A DNA stretch of 64,000 nt from Desulfitobacterium_A sp034927245. GTDB lineage: Bacteria > Bacillota > Desulfitobacteriia > Desulfitobacteriales > Desulfitobacteriaceae. Location of the stretch: the NCBI RefSeq assembly GCF_034927245.1, contig NZ_JAYFQK010000018.1, positions 62,001 to 126,000 of the forward strand, given 5' to 3'. The notes under the pieces were generated by a model. That model was given only the letters and a program-made list of their open reading frames with translations. It ran no database searches and was not told where the DNA came from. Both the position numbers and the translations under genes were made by a program. Every line of letters begins with the position of its first letter. Position 1 is the first letter of the stretch. Positions 31,847 through 42,129 of the stretch are shown piece by piece.

Positions 31847-34699
31847 ATGGCCCAGGAATTTATCAAGGTACGAGGGGCTCGTGCCCATAACTTAAAAAAT
31901 ATCAGTGTGGATATTCCGCGGGATAAGTTTGTCGTTGTCACCGGATTATCCGGGTCGGGAAAGTCATCTTTGGCCTTTGATACGATATATGCGGAGGGAC
32001 AGAGAAGGTATGTCGAATCCCTATCCGCTTATGCCCGTCAATTTTTAGGTCAAATGGATAAACCGGATGTCGATTACATCGAGGGACTATCCCCGGCAAT
32101 TTCGATTGACCAAAAAACAACGAGCAGGAATCCACGCTCGACAGTAGGAACAGTCACTGAGGTTTATGACTATTTGCGGTTGCTCTATGCTCGGGTTGGA
32201 CACCCCCATTGTCCGCACTGCGGCCGAGAAATCAGTCAGCAAACCGTTCAGCAAATGGTCGATCAGATCATGACTTTTCCCGAACGAACGAAGCTGCAGA
32301 TTTTAGCCCCCTTAACGAAAGGCAAAAAAGGGGAGCATGTTAAGCTCTTTGAAGAAGCGCGCAAAGCGGGCTATGTCCGAGTTCGCATCGATGGAGAAAT
32401 CCATGATCTGAGTGAAGAACTAAAACTTGAAAAGAACAAGAAGCACTCGATTGAAGTTGTCATCGACCGCATTGTGATCAAACCGGATAGTGCGGCACGG
32501 CTAGCCGATTCCTTAGAAACAGCACTCAAGTTGGGTGAGGGCAATGTCATCGTCAATATCATCGATGGGGAGGAAATCCTTTTCAGTGAGAATTTTGCCT
32601 GCCCGGAGTGCGGAATTGCCCTAGAAGAAATTTCCCCGCGCCTTTTTTCCTTTAATAGTCCTTTTGGGGCCTGCCCTGCTTGTACAGGCTTAGGGGCAAA
32701 TTTAGAAGTTGATGCCGATTTGATCCTGCCGAACCATAAGCTTTCCCTCAATGAGGGAGCGGTTGCGCCATGGGCAAAATCTCAGTCCAATTATTATCCA
32801 AATATGCTCCAGGCGGTTTCCAAGGGGCTGGGTTTTACAATGGATACTCCCTTGGAGCAGTTAAATGAGGAACAATGGCAAGGCCTTCTTCATGGAACTG
32901 AAAAACCGATTCAATTCCGATATATCGGTATTTTTGATCAGCCTAAAGCTTTCAATGCTCCTTTCGAAGGACTCATTCCCTATTTTGAACGCCGCTATAG
33001 AGAATCGTCTTCAGACTATGTCCAGGCCGAAATGGAGAATTACATGACTGAACGGTCTTGTCCGGTTTGCAAGGGAAAACGTCTTAAACCGGAAGCTTTA
33101 GCCGTAACCGTAGGGGATGCCGGTATCGATAGCGTGACCAATATGTCGATAACAGAGGCCTTGGAATTCTTTGATCATCTTGAACTCAGTGCAAAGGAAC
33201 AGATTATTGCTCGCCAAGTGTTAAAGGAAATTCGTGAGCGTTTAGGCTTTCTGATCACTGTGGGTTTAGATTATCTTACCCTCAGCCGAGCGGCAGGAAC
33301 TCTCTCAGGCGGTGAAGCGCAGCGGATTCGTTTGGCAACGCAAATCGGCGCCGGTTTGACGGGTGTGCTCTATGTCCTGGATGAACCCAGTATCGGACTT
33401 CATCAGCGGGATAATGAGCGACTGCTTTCGGCCTTGGAACATTTGCGGGATTTAGGCAATACCCTTATTGTGGTCGAACATGATGAGGATACGATGTATG
33501 CCGCGGATCATATCATCGATATCGGACCCGGGGCCGGAGCGCATGGGGGCAATGTTGTCGCCCAGGGCACATTGGAAGAGATCAAAGCAAATCCGGATTC
33601 TATTACCGGACAATATCTAAGCGGACGCAAAAAAATTCGGGTTCCCGCAGAGCGCCGCAAGCCGAATGGCAAATGGCTGACCGTCAAAGGAGCTAAAGAA
33701 AACAATCTGAAAAACATTACGGTTAAAATTCCTCTCGGAGTATTTACATGTGTGACCGGAGTATCCGGTTCCGGTAAAAGTACGCTTGTCAATGAGATTC
33801 TTTATAAAGCGTTGGCTTCGGAGCTGAATGGGGCAAGATTAAGACCCGGCGCTTATAAGAGTATCGAAGGAATGGAATATTTGGATAAGGTCATTGATAT
33901 TGACCAGTCGCCGATCGGGAGGACTCCACGCTCAAACCCGGCAACCTATACCGGTGTATTTGATTTTATCCGGGAGCTTTTCTCTCAGACTCCGGAGGCG
34001 AAGATGCGGGGCTATTCCCGCGGAAGATTCAGCTTTAATGTTAAAGGCGGCCGCTGTGAAGCCTGCCACGGGGATGGAATTATAAAAATTGAGATGCATT
34101 TCCTGCCCGATGTCTACGTTCCCTGTGAGGTCTGCCACGGGCTGCGGTATAATCGAGAAACGCTTGAAGTTCGCTATAAGGGAAAAAGTATTGCCGAGGT
34201 TCTCGAGATGACGGTAGAGGAAGCAACGGAATTCTTCCAAGTTGTTCCCCGAATTGCGCGTAAGCTGCAAACCCTGCGGGATGTCGGCCTGGGTTATATT
34301 CGTCTGGGACAGCCGGCAACGACCCTTTCGGGTGGGGAGGCGCAGCGGATTAAGCTGGCAACCGAACTCAGCCGCCGCGGCACAGGTAAAACCATTTATA
34401 TCCTTGATGAGCCGACGACAGGGCTGCACATCGACGATGTGAAGCGGCTCTTGGAGGTTCTTCACCGTTTAGTTGACGCCGGAAATACCGTACTCGTTAT
34501 CGAACACAATCTTGACGTGATCAAAACCGCGGATTACCTGATTGATCTCGGACCGGAAGGGGGAAATCGCGGCGGAGAGGTTTTAATCGCCGGGACCCCG
34601 GAAGAGGTAGCCGCAGAGGAAACGTCTTATACAGGGCAGTTTTTAAAACGTTATTTAGGCGGAGAGGCTTGCTCGGAAGTGCAAATAGCCAATAAGTAA
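31847..34699 (+). CDS. uvrA: Excinuclease ABC subunit A
   Basis: The DNA-damage-recognition ABC ATPase (950 residues). There are two nucleotide-binding modules with Walker A GLSGSGKSS and GVSGSGKST, and signature motifs LSGGEAQRIRLATQIG and LSGGEAQRIKLATELS. Zinc modules are CPHCG and the pair CEACHGDG / CEVCHG, with a further CPVCKGKRL. The length is normal and the frame is complete. A hairpin terminator follows. Confidence 0.97.
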   Translation: MAQEFIKVRGARAHNLKNISVDIPRDKFVVVTGLSGSGKSSLAFDTIYAEGQRRYVESLSAYARQFLGQMDKPDVDYIEGLSPAISIDQKTTSRNPRSTVGTVTEVYDYLRLLYARVGHPHCPHCGREISQQTVQQMVDQIMTFPERTKLQILAPLTKGKKGEHVKLFEEARKAGYVRVRIDGEIHDLSEELKLEKNKKHSIEVVIDRIVIKPDSAARLADSLETALKLGEGNVIVNIIDGEEILFSENFACPECGIALEEISPRLFSFNSPFGACPACTGLGANLEVDADLILPNHKLSLNEGAVAPWAKSQSNYYPNMLQAVSKGLGFTMDTPLEQLNEEQWQGLLHGTEKPIQFRYIGIFDQPKAFNAPFEGLIPYFERRYRESSSDYVQAEMENYMTERSCPVCKGKRLKPEALAVTVGDAGIDSVTNMSITEALEFFDHLELSAKEQIIARQVLKEIRERLGFLITVGLDYLTLSRAAGTLSGGEAQRIRLATQIGAGLTGVLYVLDEPSIGLHQRDNERLLSALEHLRDLGNTLIVVEHDEDTMYAADHIIDIGPGAGAHGGNVVAQGTLEEIKANPDSITGQYLSGRKKIRVPAERRKPNGKWLTVKGAKENNLKNITVKIPLGVFTCVTGVSGSGKSTLVNEILYKALASELNGARLRPGAYKSIEGMEYLDKVIDIDQSPIGRTPRSNPATYTGVFDFIRELFSQTPEAKMRGYSRGRFSFNVKGGRCEACHGDGIIKIEMHFLPDVYVPCEVCHGLRYNRETLEVRYKGKSIAEVLEMTVEEATEFFQVVPRIARKLQTLRDVGLGYIRLGQPATTLSGGEAQRIKLATELSRRGTGKTIYILDEPTTGLHIDDVKRLLEVLHRLVDAGNTVLVIEHNLDVIKTADYLIDLGPEGGNRGGEVLIAGTPEEVAAEETSYTGQFLKRYLGGEACSEVQIANK

Positions 34700-34714
34700 A
34701 CGTGTTAACGAGCA

Positions 34715-34748
34715 ACGGAAGGGGCTGTCGCAAAACAGCCCCTTCCGT
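34715..34748 (+). terminator. Hairpin terminator after uvrA
   Basis: ACGGAAGGGGCTGT (34715-34728) and ACAGCCCCTTCCGT (34735-34748) are perfectly complementary. There is no T-run after it, so it may act in either direction or partially. The core arms GGGGCTGT/ACAGCCCC recur after hppA. Confidence 0.75.
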
Positions 34749-34817
34749 CAATTATGCAAAAAAAGGAAAAGCTCTTAAATTGTCGAATCTGATATAATAT
34801 AACAAGGAGATGATTTT

Positions 34818-35636
34818 TTGTCCGATACTAAAATCCGCTTAATTGCTATGGATATGGATGACACTTTGCTTAGGGATGATTGGACTATTTCGGAGCGGAC
34901 AATAGAGGCTATTCGGCAGGCAAGGAAACAAGGGGTTTATGTAACAATTGCCACAGGGAGAATGCCTGCGGCAATGCGGCCGTATGCTCAACAGTTAGAG
35001 ATAGATGTTCCGGCGATAACCTATAACGGAGCAATGATTCAGGAAACCCTTAGTGAAAAAGTTCTTTACCGAAAAATAATACCGATTGAGACCGCTCGGA
35101 ATATTATAGATTGGCTTTTACAACATGATATTCATGTTCATGTCTATATTAAAGACCGGGTCTATGCTGAAAAAATGAATGATTGGTCCAGAAAGTATCA
35201 ACGTGCAACCCGGGTTCCTATTACCATCACGAGTATATCGGAATGCTTGGCGAATGAAAAAGAAGGCGTTGAGAAAATTCTTCTTTTCGGTGAGCAAGGG
35301 GTGCTGCAAGAGTGGAATAAAATAATCCTTCAGCGGTATGAGGGACAGGTACGAACGACAGTATCGAAATCTTACTTTTTAGAACTCATTCATCCTACAG
35401 TCAATAAGGGAGCTGCTTTATCCGCCTTGGCTGAGCGTCTGGGAGTCAAGCGAGAGGAGGTCTTGGCAGTAGGAGACAGCTTAAATGATATGGAAATGAT
35501 TCGTTATGCAGGTATTGGTGCGGCGATGGGAAATGCCCGCCAAGAACTGAAAGATGTTGCCGACGTGGTAACGGCGACGAATCAAGAGGACGGGGTAGCT
35601 CAAGTCATTGAGAAATATGTTCTTAGTAAGAATTAG
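34818..35636 (+). CDS. Cof-type HAD hydrolase
   Basis: A 272-residue phosphatase of the HAD superfamily, Cof subtype. Motif I is DMDDTLL near residues 11-17, where the first Asp is the nucleophile. Motif IV is GDSLNDMEM, and the type IIB cap domain lies between. Such enzymes dephosphorylate sugar phosphates or cofactors; the substrate is unknown. The TTG start has AAGGAGATG upstream. Confidence 0.92.
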   Translation: MSDTKIRLIAMDMDDTLLRDDWTISERTIEAIRQARKQGVYVTIATGRMPAAMRPYAQQLEIDVPAITYNGAMIQETLSEKVLYRKIIPIETARNIIDWLLQHDIHVHVYIKDRVYAEKMNDWSRKYQRATRVPITITSISECLANEKEGVEKILLFGEQGVLQEWNKIILQRYEGQVRTTVSKSYFLELIHPTVNKGAALSALAERLGVKREEVLAVGDSLNDMEMIRYAGIGAAMGNARQELKDVADVVTATNQEDGVAQVIEKYVLSKN

Positions 35637-35693
35637 AAATGGAATTATTAAAAATAGGATTATTAAATGGAATTATTAGGAGAGGCGTATAAA

Positions 35694-36731
35694 ATGTTGC
35701 GGCTAAAACGGATTAAAAAACAAACTAAATTAAATCATTATCCGCTTCTCTTCCTCATGCTTGTTTTAGTGCTCAGTCTTGTGGGTTGCAGCAGAGGGAT
35801 AACTTCAGCTTACTCTCCTGCCGAGGAGTCGGGACATCAAGATGAGGTCATCAGCCAAGATGATCCCGATCAGGATCAGGAGGAAGAGAAGAAAATAGAG
35901 ATGGAGAAGGAAACGTCCCCAAGCGATGAGGAAAATCAAACGGCAGACGGGGAAAACGTGCCCGTGCGTGTTACCGAGGGTGAACCTATTGCTGCCGCTT
36001 CGCCTGTGCCGGATCCACCAAATACTCCGGTGCGGTCGTTTTATGAATTAGCGGGAAGTCCGCCAATGGCACCCGGGCTGGCGATGCGAACAAGAACATT
36101 TAGCAATGAACCCGCGAAGATTGTTTATCTCACATTTGACGACGGGCCATCGGCCAATACGCCCCATATATTAAAGATCTTGAAGGATGAAGGCGTTCAG
36201 GCTACGTTTTTCGTGATTGGAACTCAGGTTGAAAAATTCCCCGACTATTTACAGCAGGAATACGCAGAAGGCAATTCAATCGGCAATCATACTTATTCTC
36301 ATAATTATGCGGATATTTATCGGGGTCCGCAGGATTTCTTAGCCAGTATCAAAAAGAACGAAGATCTTATTTATCGCTTAACAGGTGTCCGGCCTCCGAT
36401 TATTCGGACGCCCGGCGGCACTCAAGGGCATTTTAATGTAAAATATTATAATGCTGTTGATGCTGCCGGTTACCTCGTCTATGACTGGAATGTCAGCAGC
36501 GGGGATGCCGCCGCACCGTTGGTTCCTGCGGATCAATTGCTGCGCAATGTTCAGAGTCAAATTCCGGGCAAGGACCGGGTTATTCTGCTGATGCATGATA
36601 CACCGGGGAAAACAACGACAGTAGAAGCCCTGCCGAGTATCATTCACTATCTGAAACAAGAAGGCTTCTCGTTTGGTGTATTAAAATCAGATATAGCTCC
36701 CATACTCTTTCGCGGGGGGTTTACAAGTTAG
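35694..36731 (+). CDS. Polysaccharide deacetylase lipoprotein (CE4)
   Basis: A 345-residue exported enzyme. The start is ATG 35694 behind AGGAGAGG. The signal peptide ends in the lipobox LVGC. An acidic Glu/Asp-rich linker (about 50-110) leads to the NodB domain (about 140-340), with the metal-binding motif TFDDGPSANTPHIL and the HxxxH motif GNHTYSHN. It probably removes acetyl groups from peptidoglycan or another surface glycan. Short repeats of AAATGGAATTATTA type lie just before the gene. Confidence 0.92.
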   Translation: MLRLKRIKKQTKLNHYPLLFLMLVLVLSLVGCSRGITSAYSPAEESGHQDEVISQDDPDQDQEEEKKIEMEKETSPSDEENQTADGENVPVRVTEGEPIAAASPVPDPPNTPVRSFYELAGSPPMAPGLAMRTRTFSNEPAKIVYLTFDDGPSANTPHILKILKDEGVQATFFVIGTQVEKFPDYLQQEYAEGNSIGNHTYSHNYADIYRGPQDFLASIKKNEDLIYRLTGVRPPIIRTPGGTQGHFNVKYYNAVDAAGYLVYDWNVSSGDAAAPLVPADQLLRNVQSQIPGKDRVILLMHDTPGKTTTVEALPSIIHYLKQEGFSFGVLKSDIAPILFRGGFTS

Positions 36732-36795
36732 TTGGCATAAGAATTGCAATGTACGGGTCTAACGGCTATACTGGATAGAGAAGGGGGTCGATTCT

Positions 36796-38586
36796 TTGCG
36801 TATCCTTTTAGCCTCTTTGAACTCAAAATATGTGCATACAAATTTGGCTCTGCGCTATTTGCGGGACACGGTTCGACCTGAATTTCCGGAAACAGAAATC
36901 CGTGAATTTACGATCAATGATCGTGTCGAGAAAATTGCGGGAGAAATATATGAAGCCAGGGCGGAGGTCATTGGCTTTTCCTGTTATATTTGGAATCTTA
37001 CTGAAACTTTGGCGGTTATCCGACAACTGCGCTCCGTTTGCCCCGATACCCGGTTTATCCTGGGCGGACCGGAGGTTTCATATGATGCGGGGGCCTTTCT
37101 GAAGGAACATCCGGAAGTTGACGGGGTTGTTTATGGGGAAGGTGAAGTTACTTTTTTAGAACTCCTTCGCAGGTGGCGTGACAAGCTGCAACCGGATTCG
37201 GTCTTAGGCCTAGCCTGGCGTGAACGGACTGCGGAGGGTTTGACGATCCGGCTCAATCCCCCGAGGCCGTTACTTCCGTTAGATGAAAATACGATTCCCT
37301 ATCAAGAAAAAGAGGATTTTCAAGGGCGTCTCGTTTATGTGGAAACGACTCGCGGGTGCCCGTTTAATTGCCGGTATTGTCTATCCTCGACTATCTCGGG
37401 GGTACGCTATCTCGATCCGGAAACGTTGCGGACGATCTTAAGGCGTCTTTTGGAATATGGCGCACGTACGATTAAATTTGTGGACCGAACCTTTAATGTG
37501 CGCAAGGAGCATGCTTTTCGAATCCTCGATATTGTGAGGGAGGAGGCTGCTAAGTATCCTCCTGAAGAGGGAATTCGAGTGCATTGCGAAATTGCCGGGG
37601 AACTTTTAGACGAGGAGTGGGTCAATTATCTTAAACAATATCCTCCGGGGCTGGTGCAGTTTGAAGTCGGGGTTCAATCCACATATCGCCCGACGCTTCA
37701 AATCATTGAGCGCACACAGCACTTTGACCGCTGGTCAAAATATATCCGCGAACTGCAGCGGTTAGGCACGGTACCGCTTCACCTTGATCTCATTGCAGGC
37801 TTGCCGGAGGAGGATTGGAGCCATTTTCGCCAGTCCTTTAATGATGTTTATCAGGTTCAACCGGATATGCTGCAGCTCGGTTTTCTTAAGGTGTTAAAAG
37901 GATCGGGCTTGCGGGAAAAGAGCCATGAATACGGATTGGTCTTTTCCCCGGATCCCCCCTATACCATTTTGCAGACCCGTTCAATGAGCCATGAAGAGCT
38001 CCTTAAACTCCATCGTTTGGAAGATGTACTGGACCGCTATTATAATTCCGGAAAGTTTCGGGAGATTCTCAAAAAGGCTGTGCCGCTCTTCCCGACTCCA
38101 TTTGACTTTTATCATGAAATGGCGGAATACTGGCATCGTCAAGGATGGTTTAGACAAAGCTGGTCAGGCAAGGCTCTCTTTAATAAGTTATGGGAGTTCC
38201 TCGAAGCGATTCTCCTTAAAATCGAGCAAGGAATTCATAAGCTGACCGAGCAAGGGCTTCGATCCGAAGAAAGTTCTTTTCTGCGGGAAATCCTGAGAGA
38301 ACGATTGCGATTTGACTATTTTCGCTGGGAACGACCTTCCGTAGTTCCGGACTTTTTACAGAGCCCTGAAAGACAACTTCCCGAAGATTATTCGGCGCGT
38401 AAGATCCGCATTCAAGGGGATGAACGTTGGCAAAACCGGATTCCTCAGCGCAAGCAGATGGATCGGCGTCAATGGGCGCGCGCCACGGCTGTAGAATATT
38501 TTTCCCAAGAACAATGGGTTTTATTTTTATACCAAAAGGGACGGAGTGAAGCATACCCCATCGCTGCCCCGGAGCAAGGGCAATGA
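36796..38586 (+). CDS. B12-binding radical SAM protein (DUF4080 type)
   Basis: A 596-residue protein with three parts: an N-terminal cobalamin-binding-like domain (about 1-140, with FILGGPEVSYD), a radical SAM core with the cluster motif CPFNCRYC (about residues 193-200), and a C-terminal extension matching DUF4080 proteins. No substrate is known to me. The start is TTG behind AAGGGGG. It ends 24 bases before a solute-binding lipoprotein gene, but there is no obvious functional tie. Confidence 0.88.
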   Translation: MRILLASLNSKYVHTNLALRYLRDTVRPEFPETEIREFTINDRVEKIAGEIYEARAEVIGFSCYIWNLTETLAVIRQLRSVCPDTRFILGGPEVSYDAGAFLKEHPEVDGVVYGEGEVTFLELLRRWRDKLQPDSVLGLAWRERTAEGLTIRLNPPRPLLPLDENTIPYQEKEDFQGRLVYVETTRGCPFNCRYCLSSTISGVRYLDPETLRTILRRLLEYGARTIKFVDRTFNVRKEHAFRILDIVREEAAKYPPEEGIRVHCEIAGELLDEEWVNYLKQYPPGLVQFEVGVQSTYRPTLQIIERTQHFDRWSKYIRELQRLGTVPLHLDLIAGLPEEDWSHFRQSFNDVYQVQPDMLQLGFLKVLKGSGLREKSHEYGLVFSPDPPYTILQTRSMSHEELLKLHRLEDVLDRYYNSGKFREILKKAVPLFPTPFDFYHEMAEYWHRQGWFRQSWSGKALFNKLWEFLEAILLKIEQGIHKLTEQGLRSEESSFLREILRERLRFDYFRWERPSVVPDFLQSPERQLPEDYSARKIRIQGDERWQNRIPQRKQMDRRQWARATAVEYFSQEQWVLFLYQKGRSEAYPIAAPEQGQ

Positions 38587-38609
38587 GCAAATAACGAAGG
38601 AGAGTATCG

Positions 38610-39794
38610 ATGAAAAAGAGGCCGTTTTCGCCGATGAGATTTGGACTGACTCTCGTAATGATCATCTTAGCGCTTGGATTTATGACCGGCTGCAATCGAG
38701 GTCCCAAGCAGGGCCTTCCCGGCGGTGATGCTCCTGCGGTGATCGAGATTTGGCATACACTGCAAGGCTCTGAAGCGGACAGTTTTAATCAACAACTTCA
38801 AAGCATTATGGATCAACATCCCGAAGTATTGCTTAGGGCCAAAGCAGTACCTGAGGAGCAGCTGGCAGAGTTAACCCATCAAGCACAGGCCGGGGGCGAA
38901 GGACCGGATATTATCATCGCGTCACAGAAGACGCTGACGAAACTTTACGCCCAAGGGGCATTGGGCCCCGTAGCCGCGGAGAGTGATGCTTTTACGGGAC
39001 TGGCAACTCCCTATCAGTATGGTGATAAAGTTTATGCCCAGCCGTGGCTGACGGATGTACCCCTTTTATATTATCGCAGTGATCTCGCGCTGCCGCCGGC
39101 AAGTTTAACGCAGTGGATCGAGACCAAAGGTGCGATGGTCATTCCTTCGCTGGACACTGAACTTCTGAGTACATGGTGGACCGGGCAAGGAGGCAATCTT
39201 CTTAAGGGGCAAAGCCCCAGCCTCGATGATCCTGCCAATTTGATCTTTGCTCAACAACTCCTTTACTGGCGGGATAATAGGCTGCTGCAGATCGATTCAA
39301 ATGCGCAGGCGCTGTTTGCAAGTAACAAGGCCGTTTATATGATTGCCCCGGCAAGTCAAGCTTTGGCTCAGGCCAACATTTCCTGGGGAAGTATTCCACT
39401 GTCAAATCTTTTGGGCGGCCAAGGACAAGGCCTGGCCGGCTCAACACTCGGAATTGCGAATTCTTCGATTAAAACAACAAAAGCGCTCGAACCGTTAATC
39501 AAAACAGTCGAAGAAGCGCTTCTCAGCCCCGAGATTGAGCGGAATTTTGCTCAAGCCGGAACACGCTTCCCGGCAAGTGTGGCCTATTATCAAACCGCAG
39601 AGGGTCAAAAAGGGGTTGCTCCTCAGGTGGCTGAAAGTTTGAATAAGCTTTGGCCTCTAACGGGAGATGCTTTGGAGTGGAAACTCCTGCCTTTGCAAGA
39701 TGTCGCTTGGCAGAATATCTGGGGTGGAACGGCGCCGCAAGATGCCTTAGCCCAGGCTCAAGCGGAGGCCCTTAAAGTCATTTCCGGGAAGTAG
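38610..39794 (+). CDS. Extracellular solute-binding lipoprotein (sugar type)
   Basis: A 394-residue family 1 solute-binding protein. The lipobox is MTGC near residue 28. IEIWHTLQGSEADSFNQQL and GGEGPDIIIASQ are typical of maltose/glycerol-phosphate-type binders. No permease or ATPase is adjacent, so it is an orphan receptor here and may use a transporter encoded elsewhere. AAGGAGAG lies ahead of the ATG. Confidence 0.85.
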   Translation: MKKRPFSPMRFGLTLVMIILALGFMTGCNRGPKQGLPGGDAPAVIEIWHTLQGSEADSFNQQLQSIMDQHPEVLLRAKAVPEEQLAELTHQAQAGGEGPDIIIASQKTLTKLYAQGALGPVAAESDAFTGLATPYQYGDKVYAQPWLTDVPLLYYRSDLALPPASLTQWIETKGAMVIPSLDTELLSTWWTGQGGNLLKGQSPSLDDPANLIFAQQLLYWRDNRLLQIDSNAQALFASNKAVYMIAPASQALAQANISWGSIPLSNLLGGQGQGLAGSTLGIANSSIKTTKALEPLIKTVEEALLSPEIERNFAQAGTRFPASVAYYQTAEGQKGVAPQVAESLNKLWPLTGDALEWKLLPLQDVAWQNIWGGTAPQDALAQAQAEALKVISGK

Positions 39795-39850
39795 CCGGGA
39801 ATGAGGAAGCTGATCTAAAATATCTTGAAAAGACTTTAGGAGGTGATGGG

Positions 39851-40744
39851 ATGGAACCAAAATCCACAAAACTACTGGTGATCACGGGTTTATCCGGGGC
39901 AGGCAAGACTCAGGTTTTACAGTGCCTTGAGGATCATGGCTATTTTTGTATCGATAACTTGCCCCCTGCTTTCATCGTAAAATTTGTTGAGCTTTGTGCT
40001 CAGTCTCAGGGAAAAGTATGTCGGGCAGCTATTGTGTGTGACTTGAGGGGCGGGGAATTTTTCGCTTCTTTAACCGAAGCTCTTAAAGATTTGGAGAGGG
40101 AAGGCTTCCTTTATGAGATCCTATTTCTTGAAGCCTCGGATGAAGTTCTGGTGCGGCGGTACAAGGAATCCCGGCGTCGGCATCCTCAATCGCCTCAAGG
40201 ACGGATTTTAGACGGAATTACCGAGGAACGAAAACTTCTGTCCGAACTGAAAGGGAAAGCCCATAAAATCATTGATACCTCGAATCTTCTTTCACAACAG
40301 TTAAGGCAGCAGATTGCCGAACTTTACGGCGAAGGACAAGAACAAGCACAGCTTGCAATTTCCGTCATTTCGTTCGGGTTTAAATATGGGGTGCCACTCG
40401 ATGCGGATTTGTTAATTGATGTTCGTTTTTTACCAAACCCCTATTATGTGGAAGAGCTTCGGCCGCTGACGGGAGAACATCCCTTGGTAAAATCTTATGT
40501 ATTTAATAACCCTGTGGCTCAGGAATTTATGAATCGCTATCTTCACCTGCTTGAATTTATCCTTCCTTATTACGTTAAAGAAGGGAAAAGTCATCTGGTG
40601 ATTGGGGTCGGTTGTACGGGTGGGCAACATCGCTCAGTTGCAATTGCGGAAAGAATAGGAGTCTTTTTGAGCGAGCAGCATTATACCATGAGTGTTAAGC
40701 ACCGAGATGCCGCACGTAATCGAAAAGGAGAGAAAACCGGATGA
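39851..40744 (+). CDS. rapZ: RNase adapter / nucleotide-binding protein RapZ
   Basis: A 297-residue protein known as YvcJ in Bacillus. Walker A is GLSGAGKTQ near the N-terminus. The C-terminal domain carries FGFKYG and GCTGGQHRSV, typical of the family. In E. coli RapZ directs decay of a small RNA controlling amino-sugar synthesis; the Gram-positive role is less clear and includes competence effects. It overlaps yvcK by four bases in the conserved rapZ-yvcK-whiA order. Confidence 0.95.
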   Translation: MEPKSTKLLVITGLSGAGKTQVLQCLEDHGYFCIDNLPPAFIVKFVELCAQSQGKVCRAAIVCDLRGGEFFASLTEALKDLEREGFLYEILFLEASDEVLVRRYKESRRRHPQSPQGRILDGITEERKLLSELKGKAHKIIDTSNLLSQQLRQQIAELYGEGQEQAQLAISVISFGFKYGVPLDADLLIDVRFLPNPYYVEELRPLTGEHPLVKSYVFNNPVAQEFMNRYLHLLEFILPYYVKEGKSHLVIGVGCTGGQHRSVAIAERIGVFLSEQHYTMSVKHRDAARNRKGEKTG

Positions 40745-42114
40745 AAAAGAAAGCAGGCGATTTTGAATCCAATGCCTTCAAGTGGCTCTATCCTAATCTC
40801 GGTGTAAAACGTTGGTTTCTTTTAGCTGTCGCTGGGATCTTCTTATTTACAGCGGGTTTATCTGTGATGAATTATGGAGTGGCTTTGGGGTATTTGGAAG
40901 TGCAGTTCAGGGAAATGGTTTACCATTTAACGGGAAGTGCGCCACAAACCGCTGTGCCGACAGGAATCTTTATTTCGTTACTGGGAATTGCGGCAATTGT
41001 TATTGGTTTTAAACGCCTGTTAAACTCAATTATTTCTGTTCTTCTGCCGGAAGATGAGGGCAAGGTTGTAGACGTCATGTATACTCGCCAGCATCTGCGG
41101 CGCGGTCCCAAAATTGTGGTTATTGGCGGGGGAACAGGGCTCTCTTCCCTTTTAAGGGGCCTCAAGGAATATACGTGTAATTTAACGGCGATCGTCACAG
41201 TGGCTGATGATGGCGGAAGCTCCGGTAAACTGCGCAACGAAATGGGAATTTTACCGCCGGGGGATATTCGGAACTGTCTCGTTGCTTTGGCAGACAAAGA
41301 AAACATCATGGAAGATCTTTTTTCCTATCGATTCAATACCGGAACGTTAAACGGACATAGCCTGGGAAACCTGCTCATTGCCGGTTTAGCTGATACGTTT
41401 GGTGATTTTCAAAAGGGGGTAGAATCGGTAAGCAAGGTTTTTGCTCTCAGAGGGAGCGTTTATCCTTCGACACTGGAACAGGTGGTGCTAAGTGCGGAGC
41501 TTGCGGACGGAACGATAATTAAAGGTGAAACCGCCGTGCGCAATGCGGACGGGCGGATTAAGAGAGTCTCTATCGAACCCTCTAACTGTCATCCTATGCC
41601 TGAGGCATTAAAGGCGCTCGAAGAGGCGGACTTAATTGTTTTAGGACCGGGGAGCCTTTATACAAGTGTGCTTCCCAATTTATTAGTGGAAGGGATTCGG
41701 GAAAAGATAAAAGAAGCTTCGGCACCGTGTGTTTACGTTTGTAATATTATGACCGAGCCGGGGGAGACCGATGACTATACGGTGGCTGATCATCTTCAGG
41801 CCATTGTTGACCATTGCGGGGCTGACTTCGTTGATGTAGTTCTTGCCAATAATAAAGAGATTCCTCAAGAACTCTTAGAACGTTATGCACAGCAAGGCTC
41901 TTTCCCGGTTATCGGTGAGGCTCGGAGTGCGGAATGGCTTGGGGTAAAATACGTCGAACGGGATTTGCTCCAGGCGGATGACATAATCCGCCATGACTCT
42001 GAGCGTCTGGCCAAAGAGCTGATCAGACTGCTTTTTCGGATGAAACCGGTGGGAGAACGGATTGCCTTAGTCGATGCATACCTTTTGCATCAGAAGTTAA
42101 GGGAAGACGCTTAG
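40741..42114 (+). CDS. yvcK: YvcK/CofD-like gluconeogenesis factor
   Basis: A 457-residue protein. The catalytic-like CofD fold (from about residue 120) begins VIGGGTGLSSLLRGLKEYT and contains ADDGGSSGKLR and NCLVALAD. Compared with B. subtilis YvcK it has an extra N-terminal region of about 110 residues with two membrane helices (about 24-45 and 75-95), a form seen in other Clostridia. YvcK binds UDP-sugars and is required for growth on gluconeogenic substrates and for wall synthesis. Confidence 0.94.
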   Translation: MKKKAGDFESNAFKWLYPNLGVKRWFLLAVAGIFLFTAGLSVMNYGVALGYLEVQFREMVYHLTGSAPQTAVPTGIFISLLGIAAIVIGFKRLLNSIISVLLPEDEGKVVDVMYTRQHLRRGPKIVVIGGGTGLSSLLRGLKEYTCNLTAIVTVADDGGSSGKLRNEMGILPPGDIRNCLVALADKENIMEDLFSYRFNTGTLNGHSLGNLLIAGLADTFGDFQKGVESVSKVFALRGSVYPSTLEQVVLSAELADGTIIKGETAVRNADGRIKRVSIEPSNCHPMPEALKALEEADLIVLGPGSLYTSVLPNLLVEGIREKIKEASAPCVYVCNIMTEPGETDDYTVADHLQAIVDHCGADFVDVVLANNKEIPQELLERYAQQGSFPVIGEARSAEWLGVKYVERDLLQADDIIRHDSERLAKELIRLLFRMKPVGERIALVDAYLLHQKLREDA

Positions 42115-42129
42115 AAAGGACTGAGGGCA